Assembly (NCBI GenBank): GCA_045616665.1
Contig: JAZLHE010000036.1
Coordinates: 1 to 64,000, forward strand
Source of the DNA: RUG11690 sp045616665
Lineage (GTDB): Bacteria > Bacteroidota > Bacteroidia > Bacteroidales > WCHB1-69
Direction of reading: 5' to 3'
Length of the DNA: 64,000 nt
A program made the position numbers and the translations under genes. The stretch's first letter is position 1. Each line of letters begins with the position of its first letter. The notes under the pieces were generated by a model. It was not told the DNA's origin and did not search any database. It saw only the letters and a program-made list of their open reading frames with translations. Shown here piece after piece: positions 33,343 through 42,859 of this stretch.

Positions 33343-35034
33343 ATGAAAAAAAGATTTTTTCTTGCCAATTTGTTATTCATACTAAGCTTGGCACTTTGTG
33401 CTCAAGAAACAGCAACTGGTTCAGCTACCTGTTATAGACTTCATTTAAAGGATAAAAATCAAAGCCCTTATTCAATTTCTCGTCCCGAAGAATTTCTATC
33501 GCAACGAGCCATTGACCATAAAAACTGCTACTTCATTCCTATTACGGAAGAAGATTTACCTATCAATCCTCAATATAAGCAGCAGATTTGTGCCATCAAC
33601 TCCGACATACGAATCCTAACGGAATCAAAATGGCAAAACACAGTTGTCATTTATTGTCCCGATTCATTGGTTTTAACCACCGTGAAGGCATTGCCTTTTG
33701 TTGACACCAACGTTATTGCCGTTGCCAATTTCACTTTTCAAAATGGGGAAACGCAAAAAAACGAGTCAATGAATCTCAATGAGAGCATCCTGGCCAATCA
33801 CCTATCCGACAGCAGCTACAATTATGGACCCAGCTTTGGGCAAATTGCCTTACACAACGGACACTTAATGCACCAATTGGGCTTCAAAGGCGACAGTATG
33901 CTCGTTGCAGTATTAGACGGGGGATGGGAAGGTTTTGATACCATCAGCTATTTCAGAGACCTTTATAATAATGGACAAATTTGGGGAACAGTAGATGTAG
34001 TGCCCCAAGGTGACAGTTTATTACCACGTAGTAATAATGTCTATATTGGCACAGGGCACGGCACCAGCGTCGTTTCCACGATGGCCTCCGCTATCAACGG
34101 CCAATTGATTGGAACGGCGCCCCACGCCAATTATTTCTTTATCCGCACCGAGAATCCCTATTCAGAAGAACTGATTGAGGAAGATTTTTGGGCACGAGGT
34201 GCCGAAATTGCTGATAGTTTGGGAGCTGACGTTTTAAGTTCATCATTAGGTTATTCTCTATTCCCAGACTTTCCAGAAGGCAACAACACCTATGCCAATT
34301 GCGACGGTGTCACCAGCATCGCTTCACGCAATGCCACTTTGGCCTGTCACAAAGGTGCCGTTGTTTGTGTAAGTGCGGGCAACGAAGGACTAAAACCCTG
34401 GCACTATATCACATCTCCAGCCGATGCCTTTGACATCATTACCGTTGGAGCAGCCAACGCCGACAGCGTGATAGCTCCGTTCTCATCATTCGGTCCCACT
34501 TACGATGGCCGCATAAAACCCGATGCTGTGGCTGTGGGATGGAACAGTTACATAGTAGGGTCTAACGGCGTTGTCAGACAGGGAAATGGCACAAGCTATG
34601 CGTGCCCCATTCTTGCCGGAATGGTAACCTGCCTGCGACAAGCGCTTCCTCAGATGGGGGCTTTGGACATCGTGAGAATCGTACGTCAAGCCGGTCATCA
34701 ATACAATAATCCTGACACGGCTATGGGATATGGAATACCCGATATTTATAAAGCATATCTTGAAAACAGAGAGGTTGTTTCCGTCAACGATTTTTGTCAA
34801 GAACCTCTTTCAATTTATCCCAATCCTTGCTCCAACAATTTATTGATCACCAATCTTGATTTTTCAATCGAAGAAATTCAGGTTTTTGATGTCAGTGGAA
34901 AATTGGTTTTGACCCATACCAACTGTTATAATACAGTGATTCAGATAGCCACCGACAGGTTATCATCAGGATTATATATACTTAAAACGAAGGAAAAGAA
35001 TAAGATAAGAACTGCAAAATTTATCAAGCAATAA
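33343..35034 (+). CDS. subtilisin-like (S8) serine protease with T9SS sorting domain
   Basis: The 563-residue secreted protease has a signal peptide ending LCAQ, an N-terminal pro-region, and a subtilase domain with Asp (VAVLDGGWEGF, about residue 192), His (GTGHGTSVVSTMA) and Ser (NGTSYACPILAGM) in the right order. The C-terminal about 75 residues (LSIYPNPCSNNLLI...VFDVSGKLV...SSGLYILK) are a type A T9SS sorting domain. It should cross the outer membrane by the type IX system and be anchored or released at the surface. No clear promoter was found after the tonB terminator. Substrate unknown. Confidence 0.92.
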   Translation: MKKRFFLANLLFILSLALCAQETATGSATCYRLHLKDKNQSPYSISRPEEFLSQRAIDHKNCYFIPITEEDLPINPQYKQQICAINSDIRILTESKWQNTVVIYCPDSLVLTTVKALPFVDTNVIAVANFTFQNGETQKNESMNLNESILANHLSDSSYNYGPSFGQIALHNGHLMHQLGFKGDSMLVAVLDGGWEGFDTISYFRDLYNNGQIWGTVDVVPQGDSLLPRSNNVYIGTGHGTSVVSTMASAINGQLIGTAPHANYFFIRTENPYSEELIEEDFWARGAEIADSLGADVLSSSLGYSLFPDFPEGNNTYANCDGVTSIASRNATLACHKGAVVCVSAGNEGLKPWHYITSPADAFDIITVGAANADSVIAPFSSFGPTYDGRIKPDAVAVGWNSYIVGSNGVVRQGNGTSYACPILAGMVTCLRQALPQMGALDIVRIVRQAGHQYNNPDTAMGYGIPDIYKAYLENREVVSVNDFCQEPLSIYPNPCSNNLLITNLDFSIEEIQVFDVSGKLVLTHTNCYNTVIQIATDRLSSGLYILKTKEKNKIRTAKFIKQ

Positions 35035-35060
35035 GACGGTCCCAAGTCAAAAAAATTGCG

Positions 35061-35068
35061 TAAGTTTG
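35061..35068 (+). promoter_or_regulatory. -7 box (TAAGTTTG) for sufC-sufD-rlmH
   Basis: This TAnnTTTG match is followed by CAG, 18 nt before the sufC ATG. Confidence 0.6.
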
Positions 35069-35086
35069 CAGACAAAATAAACAACC

Positions 35087-35851
35087 ATGCTGAAGATAGA
35101 AAACCTACATGTTTCCATTAAAGGGAAAGAGATATTAAAAGGCGTTAACTTGGAAATTAACCCGGGAGAAGTACACGCCATTATGGGACCCAACGGTACG
35201 GGAAAAAGCACTTTGGCATCCGTCATTGCCGGCAAAGAACTATTTGAAGTCACCGAAGGAAGCATTACCTATAAAGGCAAAAATCTTTTGGAAATGCCTA
35301 TTGAACAGAGAGCCCGCGAAGGCATTTTCATTGGCTTCCAATATCCGGTAGAAATTCCAGGCGTCAGCATTTCCAATTTTATGCGCACTGCCCTCAATGA
35401 AATCCGTCAATATCGTGGACTTCCCGCTCTTACCGGAGCACAATTCTTAAAATTGATGGAAGAGAAGAAAAAAGTGGTTGAATTGACCGCCAAATTGAGC
35501 AATAGATCCGTCAATGAAGGGTTTTCTGGAGGAGAAAAAAAGAAAAATGAAATTTTCCAAATGGCTATGTTGGAACCTGAATTGGCCATTTTGGATGAAA
35601 CCGATTCCGGTCTGGACATTGATGCGCTGAGAATCGTGGCCAATGGAGTCAATCAATTGAAGACCAAGGACAACTCAACAGTGGTTATCACCCATTATCA
35701 ACGATTATTGGATTATATCGTTCCTGACATCGTCCACATTTTATTTGACGGCAAAATTGTAAAATCAGGACCCAAAGAATTAGCGCTTCAGTTAGAGGAA
35801 AAAGGCTATGATTGGATCAAGGAAGAATACGAACAGGGAAAACTCAGATAA
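35087..35851 (+). CDS. sufC: Fe-S cluster assembly ATPase SufC
   Basis: The 254-residue ABC-type ATPase of the SUF system has Walker A (GPNGTGKST), the signature (FSGGEKKKNE), Walker B (LAILDETDSGLD) and the switch His (VITHYQRLL). It powers the SufBCD scaffold on which Fe-S clusters are built in the cytoplasm. It is followed by sufD after 1 bp. sufB, which usually precedes sufC, is not in the window. Confidence 0.96.
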   Translation: MLKIENLHVSIKGKEILKGVNLEINPGEVHAIMGPNGTGKSTLASVIAGKELFEVTEGSITYKGKNLLEMPIEQRAREGIFIGFQYPVEIPGVSISNFMRTALNEIRQYRGLPALTGAQFLKLMEEKKKVVELTAKLSNRSVNEGFSGGEKKKNEIFQMAMLEPELAILDETDSGLDIDALRIVANGVNQLKTKDNSTVVITHYQRLLDYIVPDIVHILFDGKIVKSGPKELALQLEEKGYDWIKEEYEQGKLR

Positions 35852-35852
35852 G

Positions 35853-37241
35853 ATGGAGAATTTCATTCACTATATAAAGAACCAATTCGACACTCTTGCA
35901 ACCCAACTTCCCAATGACAAGGAAGGAAAGATTTCGGATTTACGGCAGCAGGCCTTAGATGTCATTTTATCAAAAGGATTGCCGACCTCCAAAGATGAAT
36001 TGTGGAGGCATTATCCCATTGAAAAAAATTTAGAATGCAATTACACCATTCAATCCGCAGCTGATCCATACAAACCTGTTGAGGAATATTTCAAATGCAA
36101 CGTGCATCATATAGATACCTACATGTTCACCATATTAAATGGTTGGTATGCGCATCAAAACGCACCACTCACCACCTTTCCCAACGGCGTCATTGTAGGC
36201 AGTATTTTTGCCGCCATCGCACAATATCCTGAGCTTGTTCTTAAAAACCTGGCCCAATGCCAATCTGACAAGGCGGATAATTTTGTCAAACTCAACGAAG
36301 CATTTTTCAACGACGGCATCTTCATATATGTACCCGATAACATCGTGGTAGAAAAGCCCATGCAATTGGTTTCCATCATCAACAGCAAGCAAAACTTGAT
36401 GGTTCACAACCGAAATTTGATTGCTTTGGGTAAACACGCCTCATTATCCTTGGTTCAATGCGACGATTCCCTACAATTTGGAAAGACCTTCATCAACAAT
36501 GTCACAGAAATCGTATTGGAAGAAGGAGCCGCAATGAATTTTTATAAGATGGAGAACAAAGATGTCCAGTCTTTGTTAATCAATCATATTTTTATTCATC
36601 AAAAGGGATTTTCGAGATTTTATTCCAACGCGGTAACTTTCAATGCGGGATTTTTACGCAATATGATTCACGTGAATCTTACGGAACCTTTTGCCGAAGC
36701 CAAACTTTATGGTTTGTATCTTGTTGATAAGAAGCAATTTGTCGATAATCACGTTTACGTTAACCACGCTGCACCAGATTGCAGCAGTTACCAATTGTAC
36801 AAAGGCATTGCCGATGACGAATCACGTGCCAACTTCAATGGCCATATCGTAGTACGGCCATACGCCCAACGAACCTCCGCTTTTCAGACGAACAAAAATA
36901 TCACCTTGACCGACGAGGCCAAAATCACGACCAAGCCGTTTTTGGAAATTTATGCCGACGACGTCAAGTGCAGCCACGGTGCCACGGTAGGACAATTGGA
37001 TGATGAGGCATTATTCTACCTTCGCTCGCGCGGCATTTGTGAACGCAATGCCCGTATGCTGTTAATGTACGCCTTTGCCAATGAAATCATTAATTTCGTC
37101 GAGATTGAATCATTGCGAGACAAATTGTTGGATATGACCAAAAAGCGACTAAGTGGAGAATTGTCCATTTGTGATCAATGCGTATTGCATTGCTCTGACG
37201 AGAAACATTTTTCATTTGAAATCGACATCAGCAAAATTTAA
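35853..37241 (+). CDS. sufD: Fe-S cluster assembly protein SufD
   Basis: The 462-residue protein starts at ATG 35853, 1 bp after the sufC stop; a longer frame would overlap sufC by 44 bp. The C-terminal two thirds form the right-handed beta-helix of the SufB/SufD family, with landmarks ANFNGHIVVRPYAQRTSAFQTN in outline, YADDVKCSHGATVGQLD and ALFYLRSRG. The motif ADDVKCSHGA carries the conserved Cys and His. It partners SufC and SufB in cluster assembly. rlmH follows at 3 bp. Confidence 0.94.
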   Translation: MENFIHYIKNQFDTLATQLPNDKEGKISDLRQQALDVILSKGLPTSKDELWRHYPIEKNLECNYTIQSAADPYKPVEEYFKCNVHHIDTYMFTILNGWYAHQNAPLTTFPNGVIVGSIFAAIAQYPELVLKNLAQCQSDKADNFVKLNEAFFNDGIFIYVPDNIVVEKPMQLVSIINSKQNLMVHNRNLIALGKHASLSLVQCDDSLQFGKTFINNVTEIVLEEGAAMNFYKMENKDVQSLLINHIFIHQKGFSRFYSNAVTFNAGFLRNMIHVNLTEPFAEAKLYGLYLVDKKQFVDNHVYVNHAAPDCSSYQLYKGIADDESRANFNGHIVVRPYAQRTSAFQTNKNITLTDEAKITTKPFLEIYADDVKCSHGATVGQLDDEALFYLRSRGICERNARMLLMYAFANEIINFVEIESLRDKLLDMTKKRLSGELSICDQCVLHCSDEKHFSFEIDISKI

Positions 37242-37244
37242 AGT

Positions 37245-37718
37245 ATGAATATCGAGCTTTTGTGTATTGGCAAAGAAAATGCGGACGCATTTGAAGACGC
37301 CATCAACCAATACATAAAAAAAATCAAATTATACAACAATTTCAACATTGTCGTCATTCCTTATTTAAAAAACACAAAATCACTTTCTTTCGACGAACAA
37401 AAAAAGAAAGAAGGAGAACTTTTACTCAAAAAAATCGAAAATTCTGATTTTGTAGTCCTATTAGACGAACACGGTAAGGAAAACACCTCCGTTGAATTTG
37501 CAAAATTCATCCAGCAGAAGTTAAACAGTGGCATCAAAAAACTGGTTTTTGTCATTGGCGGCGCATACGGATTTTCCTCTGAGGTATATCAGCGACAAAA
37601 TGCGCAAATTTCTTTATCCAAACTTACCTTTCCCCATCTTATGACTCGTCTAATTTTTGCCGAACAGCTCTATCGCTCATTTACGATTCTACACAATGAG
37701 CCCTATCATCATGATTAA
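37245..37718 (+). CDS. rlmH: 23S rRNA (pseudouridine1915-N3)-methyltransferase RlmH
   Basis: The 157-residue SPOUT-family methyltransferase has LLDEHGKENTSVEFA, the SAM-binding knot loop FVIGGAYGFS and the C-terminal FPHLMTRLIFAEQLYRS. It methylates pseudouridine 1915 in helix 69 of 23S rRNA. Length and end (YHHD) match the family exactly. Third gene of the sufC-sufD-rlmH unit. Confidence 0.96.
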   Translation: MNIELLCIGKENADAFEDAINQYIKKIKLYNNFNIVVIPYLKNTKSLSFDEQKKKEGELLLKKIENSDFVVLLDEHGKENTSVEFAKFIQQKLNSGIKKLVFVIGGAYGFSSEVYQRQNAQISLSKLTFPHLMTRLIFAEQLYRSFTILHNEPYHHD

Positions 37719-37767
37719 AAGAGAGTTATTTTTTTTATAGATTATGTTCTCGTAAAGATTTTTTTTG

Positions 37768-37775
37768 TATCTTTG
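37768..37775 (+). promoter_or_regulatory. -7 box (TATCTTTG) for C10-like protein
   Basis: This TAnnTTTG match is followed by CA, 42 nt before ATG 37818. It overlaps the longer frame from 37773, favouring the later start. Confidence 0.6.
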
Positions 37776-37817
37776 CACGTTTATTATTGTGTAAAAGTAC
37801 AAATTAAATACATAGCT

Positions 37818-40142
37818 ATGAGAAAATCTATCCTTTTATTGATTTTTGCGTCATTGTTTGCATATTCGTATGCCACCAAACCAGTGGTATCCGTAAATGA
37901 TGCCAAATTAACTGCAACCAACTTTATGGTTGAACAATGTCACGTCAATGCTGCCACATTGAACTTGACACTTCAACACACTGAGACTGATGAAGCGGGA
38001 GAACCTCTTTTCTATCGCTTCCAAGTAAACAATCAGGGTTTTGTAATTGTTTCTGCTTCAGAACTTTATAATCCTATTTTGGCATTTTCATTTGAATCGA
38101 ACTTTGAAGGAAGTGAAGAAGCCAATGCGTTTTGCGATAGTTACAAGAAAAGCATTCAACAAGCAAAGGCGGCAAATCGTCCCGCCAAAGCTGCCGTTTC
38201 AGAAGCTTGGAAACATTTCAACAACGCACATTTCACTGCCATTAAATCTGGAGACAACGCAGCACACGAATGTATGCCTTTGTTAACCACCACTTGGGGC
38301 CAAGCTGCTTATTATAATCAATACTGCCCTTACGATGGACATAACTACAGTGCCACCAGCAATACAAAAGACGCTCGTACGATTGTTGGCAATGCCGCCC
38401 TTGCCATGTCTCAAATTCTTTATTATTACCGTTATCCAACCCAAGGACACGGTGGTATATGCTACATTTCAGAAATTGATCGTGGTGCCTATATAGAAAC
38501 CTATCCACGTATTTTCATAAATTTGAATGATGTAACCTATAATTATGAAGCTATGCCTTCGTCCATCGACAATTACAATGGAGAGGTGGCTAAATTGTTA
38601 TTCCACACAGGTGCCAGTGCTCAAACCAACTATAGTGCAGAAAGAAGTGTTGATTTCAAGACCGAAACCGAACCTTACATAGCTGCCAACGCATTGAGAG
38701 AAACTTGGGGAATGTCAACCAACGCCTCTATGTTCTTTAGACCAGCAGAAATTTCCAATGACAGTATCTGGGTTGCCGAACACATTATCCCTGAATTGGA
38801 CGCCAGACGTCCCGTTTTCTATTCCGCATATAAAGATTTGGCTGGAACGGTTAATATGTGTATGATTATTGATGGTTACAAATATATGACCAATGCACAA
38901 GGTACTGCAACCAATGTTTTCTTACACGTGAACTTGGCTTCAACAACTACTTCTGGTGAAATGAAGAAAGCTTATTATATGTACCCAAGCGACAACTTTT
39001 CCTACAAATTTAATGAAAGTATCATCAAAGGCCTGCAACCGGCAAGCCAAAATATTGAAAAACCATATACTGGCTTTGTTTTGGTTGACGCAAGAACGGG
39101 TTCAATCAGTGACGGTGCCGGCAATATGAAATATAAACCTAATTCTAACAGAAGTTGGTTAATTTCTGCTCCTAACGCAACAAGCTACACTTTCAACTTC
39201 AAACGTTTAAGTACAGAAGCCAACAACGACGTTATCTCTATCTATAGGGGAGAAACAGCAGATGAAAGCAACTTGGTTCAACGCTATTCAGGCCAATACC
39301 GTACCATAGGATGTAATGATAATACACAAGGTTCAACTCAACAAGTTACTTTTGACTATCCTGCTCTTCCTGAAGCTCTTACAGTTGAATCCGGAAGCGT
39401 TTTAATCACCTTTACTTCAAACGATTCTATTGAAGATTACGGATTTGTTTTGGATTTCACATCAACAGATGACCAAAGCGCACTTTCAACTTGTGCAGAA
39501 AGCCAAGACATTACCAATTACCACTACGTTCTTACCGACAAGGCACAAGAAATGGTTGAAGATGGTCCTGAAGTTGATCAGATTCACAGTTCAAACGAAC
39601 CATACGCCGCACATACCGTATGTAATTGGACTGTCAAATATCCAGGTGCCATTGGTTATTACATCGGCTTCACAAAATTTGACCTTAAGGCTGGCGATTT
39701 CATTGAAATTACAACTACAGGGACTACGCCAGAATTATTGAAGATTTTTGACGTTTTCAACTACCCTGCCACCAGCTATTTCATTGACGCAAGCAAAATG
39801 AAAGTTAGATTTGTAACCGATACCTGGAATGAAGGTACAGGTTTTGAATTGGGTTATTGGGCAAAAACCAGTATTAACGAAGAAAGTGGCCTTAGCGATA
39901 TCAATGTCTATCCAAATCCTGCCACTAATTTCTTAAACATCGACTTAAGCAGTGAAAATGCACAAAATATCACGATGAACATTTGTGATATGAGTGGTAA
40001 AATTATTTACACTGACGTTTTGAATCACAATGGTGGAACTCAAAATTATAAAGTTCCCGTATCACAATTAGCAAGCGGTATGTATTTCTTACATCTTAAT
40101 ACTAATACCGGCAAGTCAATTCAAAAGTTTATTGTAAAATAA
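37818..40142 (+). CDS. C10 (streptopain-like) pseudopeptidase with CUB domain and T9SS tail
   Basis: The 774-residue secreted protein has a signal peptide, an N-terminal Spi-type propeptide (about 22-120; GFVIVSASELYNPILAFS) and a C10 papain-like domain (about 150-400; PLLTTTWGQAAYYNQYCP, AMSQILYYYRYPTQG). CUB-like domains (about 425-560 and 570-680) follow, then a type A T9SS domain (INVYPNPATNFLNI). In the family the nucleophile lies in (T)GCVA and the base in GHAFVxDGY. Here they read VGNAA (Asn192) and MCMIIDGY (Met347), so both catalytic residues are gone. It is probably a non-catalytic binding or adhesin protein, or an inhibitor-like decoy. Confidence 0.82.
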   Translation: MRKSILLLIFASLFAYSYATKPVVSVNDAKLTATNFMVEQCHVNAATLNLTLQHTETDEAGEPLFYRFQVNNQGFVIVSASELYNPILAFSFESNFEGSEEANAFCDSYKKSIQQAKAANRPAKAAVSEAWKHFNNAHFTAIKSGDNAAHECMPLLTTTWGQAAYYNQYCPYDGHNYSATSNTKDARTIVGNAALAMSQILYYYRYPTQGHGGICYISEIDRGAYIETYPRIFINLNDVTYNYEAMPSSIDNYNGEVAKLLFHTGASAQTNYSAERSVDFKTETEPYIAANALRETWGMSTNASMFFRPAEISNDSIWVAEHIIPELDARRPVFYSAYKDLAGTVNMCMIIDGYKYMTNAQGTATNVFLHVNLASTTTSGEMKKAYYMYPSDNFSYKFNESIIKGLQPASQNIEKPYTGFVLVDARTGSISDGAGNMKYKPNSNRSWLISAPNATSYTFNFKRLSTEANNDVISIYRGETADESNLVQRYSGQYRTIGCNDNTQGSTQQVTFDYPALPEALTVESGSVLITFTSNDSIEDYGFVLDFTSTDDQSALSTCAESQDITNYHYVLTDKAQEMVEDGPEVDQIHSSNEPYAAHTVCNWTVKYPGAIGYYIGFTKFDLKAGDFIEITTTGTTPELLKIFDVFNYPATSYFIDASKMKVRFVTDTWNEGTGFELGYWAKTSINEESGLSDINVYPNPATNFLNIDLSSENAQNITMNICDMSGKIIYTDVLNHNGGTQNYKVPVSQLASGMYFLHLNTNTGKSIQKFIVK

Positions 40143-40181
40143 CAATTCGAAATATTACCATATAGGTGAGATTCTCCAATA

Positions 40182-40212
40182 AAAAAACCGAAGCCAAGAC
40201 TTCGGTTTTTTT
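40182..40212. terminator. bidirectional terminator between C10-like gene and ksgA
   Basis: ACCGAAG and CTTCGGT form a 7 bp stem with a short CCAAGA-type loop, flanked by an A run on the left and a T run on the right, so it can serve both convergent genes. Confidence 0.85.
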
Positions 40213-40978
40213 ATTGAATCACATTCAAACAGATCTGCTCAAAATCACGTACAGTCAATTGCTCAGGCCGCTTGGTAAAAATTTCATTCTGCTGAAAAGA
40301 CGGTTGAAATTCAAAGTCGCGCAAAGAATTTCGTAAAGTTTTACGCCTTTGATTAAATCCTGCTTTCACTATTTGCTTAAATAAAGTTTCGGAACAACAA
40401 AGCTGTTTTTGCGGATTACGCACCAGGCGGATCACTGCCGACTTTACCTTTGGAGGGGGCAAAAACTGATTCTCATCAACCGTAAAAAGATATTCAATGT
40501 CGTAAAATGCCTGGAGTAGAACACTTAATATCCCATACTGCTTATTCCCGGGCTTGGAAGCCACCCTTTCGGCCACTTCTTTTTGAAACATTCCCACCGT
40601 TTCATTCACCAAGTCCTTGCTATCCAAAATCTTGAATAAAATCTGCGAAGAAATATTATATGGAAAATTCCCGATAACCACAACCTGATTGTTGAAAATC
40701 GCGCCTAAATCTAATTTTAGAAAATCTTGTGCTATAATATTTCCGGATAAATCAGGATAATGAGATTTTAAAAACTCAACCGACTCACCATCAAGTTCCA
40801 CGACCTTAAAATGTTCGTATTGCTTGTGAAGCAGGTATTTAGTGAGGACACCCATTCCAGGACCGATTTCAAGCACATTTTTAGGCGATGAAGAAATACT
40901 TTCCACAATTCGCACCGCGATATCCTCGTTGGTCAAGAAATGCTGTCCCAGACTTTTTTTGGGCTTTACTGCTGGCAT
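40211..40978 (-). CDS. rsmA: 16S rRNA dimethyladenosine transferase KsgA/RsmA
   Basis: The 255-residue SAM-dependent methyltransferase shows KKSLGQHFLTNE at the N-terminus, the SAM site VLEIGPGMGVLT and the catalytic IGNFPYNISSQI. It dimethylates two adenosines in helix 45 of 16S rRNA during small-subunit maturation. It is last in a minus-strand run with serS and the TPR gene, 3 bp after the TPR stop. Confidence 0.96.
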   Translation of the reverse strand: MPAVKPKKSLGQHFLTNEDIAVRIVESISSSPKNVLEIGPGMGVLTKYLLHKQYEHFKVVELDGESVEFLKSHYPDLSGNIIAQDFLKLDLGAIFNNQVVVIGNFPYNISSQILFKILDSKDLVNETVGMFQKEVAERVASKPGNKQYGILSVLLQAFYDIEYLFTVDENQFLPPPKVKSAVIRLVRNPQKQLCCSETLFKQIVKAGFNQRRKTLRNSLRDFEFQPSFQQNEIFTKRPEQLTVRDFEQICLNVIQ

Positions 40979-40981
40979 AAA

Positions 40982-42859
40982 CTACATATCTCCTCTTAAA
41001 GTTCTATATCGGTTTCTTGCTTCATTTACATACAAACTCGACGGAAAATCTTTCATTAATTTCTTATAGCAGTCCATCGCTTGTTGCATATCGTGAATAT
41101 CATATTCATATAATTCTCCCAACTTAAACAATGCATCATCGGCCAACAGCTCGGTATAGTGTGCATCAATGATTTTTTTCAACAACTGCTCAGCGGAAAG
41201 AAAATCCTTCTTTTTAATTAATATCAATGACTTCTGATATAAGGCATCGTCAACCAAAGTTCCCAAAGGCGAAATTGTCATGACAGAATCAAACATTTGG
41301 TAGGCCTCTTCCGCTTTATTTTGAAACAGCAGAAAATCAGCTTTTGCATAATATTGAAGCGGAATATTCGTATTCTGATCCGAAAACAAATCTTTTTCTT
41401 CTTCCTCTTCCTCTGAATCCCCATCTTCATTTTCTTCCTCATTGTCAGAAATCAACAAAGAAAAATACATAGCATCATTGGCAATTAGCTTTGTCGTAGC
41501 GGAACGCAACACGTCCAATTGACTCTTTGCCCAAGCAAATTCACCGATATAAAACGACAACTTCGCATTTTTGAATTTGGCAGTCTGACCGATTTCCTCA
41601 TTGGGCATATCCTGATTAACCTGTGAATAAAGCAGCGTGGCATCCCAGACATTATCCATATAAAGCTGAACATCAGCGAGTTTTACTTTATATTCATTTT
41701 TTTGTTTAGCATCACGGGTTGCATTCTGTATGGCGTCTTCCAACAAAGTCACCGCATCATTTGGAGAATTTTTATAAAAAGCCAATAATGAGGCATATTG
41801 CAATACGAAATCTGTTGGACAGGCTGCCACCCCTTTTTCCGCAACAAAATTTCGATAATCACTTTCAAGAGCAACAACATCGGACATCTTGATCGGCAAA
41901 GTATTTGAGATTTTTTGATACTTGATATTTAACAGAGAGGTCAAGGCCTTATCATATTGAGGAGAATCACTTCCTTTTGCCACGACATAATTCAAAGCAT
42001 CAATAGCCGTATTGTAATCGTGATTTTGAGAGGCCGTAAGAGCCAACTGCACCAATTTTGTACCATCTTCCTTATTCTTCTTATCCATTGCCTTAGCCAA
42101 CACCAACGCTTCTGGATAATCCCGATTGAGCTGATAAACCCAATAGAGCAAGGACGTATAGCAATCATTTTCCGGAAATTTCTGCATATTTTTTTGCAGA
42201 AGAGTTTTTATAGTCTGATACTTTTGGAAATTTTCATCATCAAGCAAGGCATTTTGAATAATTTCTTCCGACTGGGACAGAAATTTTTCCTCATTATCTT
42301 TCACTAAGGCGACAGCTTCTTCAAAAAGCTTATCGGTTCTGCCCAACTGACTATAAATATCGGTAATTTCTTTGGCATACGATTTATCGTCAGCCAAAAG
42401 TTTTCTTCCCTTCATCAAAGCATCCAAAGCATATTCACGCTTACCTTTCGTCAAAAAGGAGTTATACACGTCCCTAATGCTATAATCCTTAGGTTGAATA
42501 TCCTTTAATACAGCCTGATATTCTTTTTCGGCTTTACCAATTTGGTTGGAAATTTCATAGACATAACCTAAATCAACACGATATCTCAACTGATCGGGAA
42601 ATAATTTGCATTGTTTCTTGGCCACTTTTTCCATTTGGTCAAAATCGTGCAATTGAAATAACGTTTGGTAATAATAGTAGTAAATGTAGGCATTTCGCTT
42701 GGTAATCGGAATTTTTTCGAACAATTCGCCGGCCTTCTCGTATTCTGCGTCTTTATAATATTGCATAGCCAATTGTTCGTCAGTTGTTTGCTGTGCCATA
42801 GTACACACACATACCAACAGAGACACCAATAAAAGCAGAAACTTGCGCATCAATGCCAT
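40982..42859 (-). CDS. TPR repeat protein with signal peptide
   Basis: The 625-residue protein has a signal peptide (MRKFLLLLVSLLVCVCTMAQ) and many tetratricopeptide-like helix pairs, for example AMQYYKDAEYEKAGELFEKI, KAEKEYQAVLKDI and AEEAYQMFDSVM. A very acidic stretch (about 471-493, mostly Glu and Asp) sits in the middle. TPR arrays mediate protein contacts; this one probably acts in the periplasm. The start at 42859 forms a TAATG overlap with the serS stop; the Met at 42850 is an alternative. Position between serS and ksgA suggests operon expression; specific role unknown. Confidence 0.8.
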   Translation of the reverse strand: MALMRKFLLLLVSLLVCVCTMAQQTTDEQLAMQYYKDAEYEKAGELFEKIPITKRNAYIYYYYYQTLFQLHDFDQMEKVAKKQCKLFPDQLRYRVDLGYVYEISNQIGKAEKEYQAVLKDIQPKDYSIRDVYNSFLTKGKREYALDALMKGRKLLADDKSYAKEITDIYSQLGRTDKLFEEAVALVKDNEEKFLSQSEEIIQNALLDDENFQKYQTIKTLLQKNMQKFPENDCYTSLLYWVYQLNRDYPEALVLAKAMDKKNKEDGTKLVQLALTASQNHDYNTAIDALNYVVAKGSDSPQYDKALTSLLNIKYQKISNTLPIKMSDVVALESDYRNFVAEKGVAACPTDFVLQYASLLAFYKNSPNDAVTLLEDAIQNATRDAKQKNEYKVKLADVQLYMDNVWDATLLYSQVNQDMPNEEIGQTAKFKNAKLSFYIGEFAWAKSQLDVLRSATTKLIANDAMYFSLLISDNEEENEDGDSEEEEEEKDLFSDQNTNIPLQYYAKADFLLFQNKAEEAYQMFDSVMTISPLGTLVDDALYQKSLILIKKKDFLSAEQLLKKIIDAHYTELLADDALFKLGELYEYDIHDMQQAMDCYKKLMKDFPSSLYVNEARNRYRTLRGDM

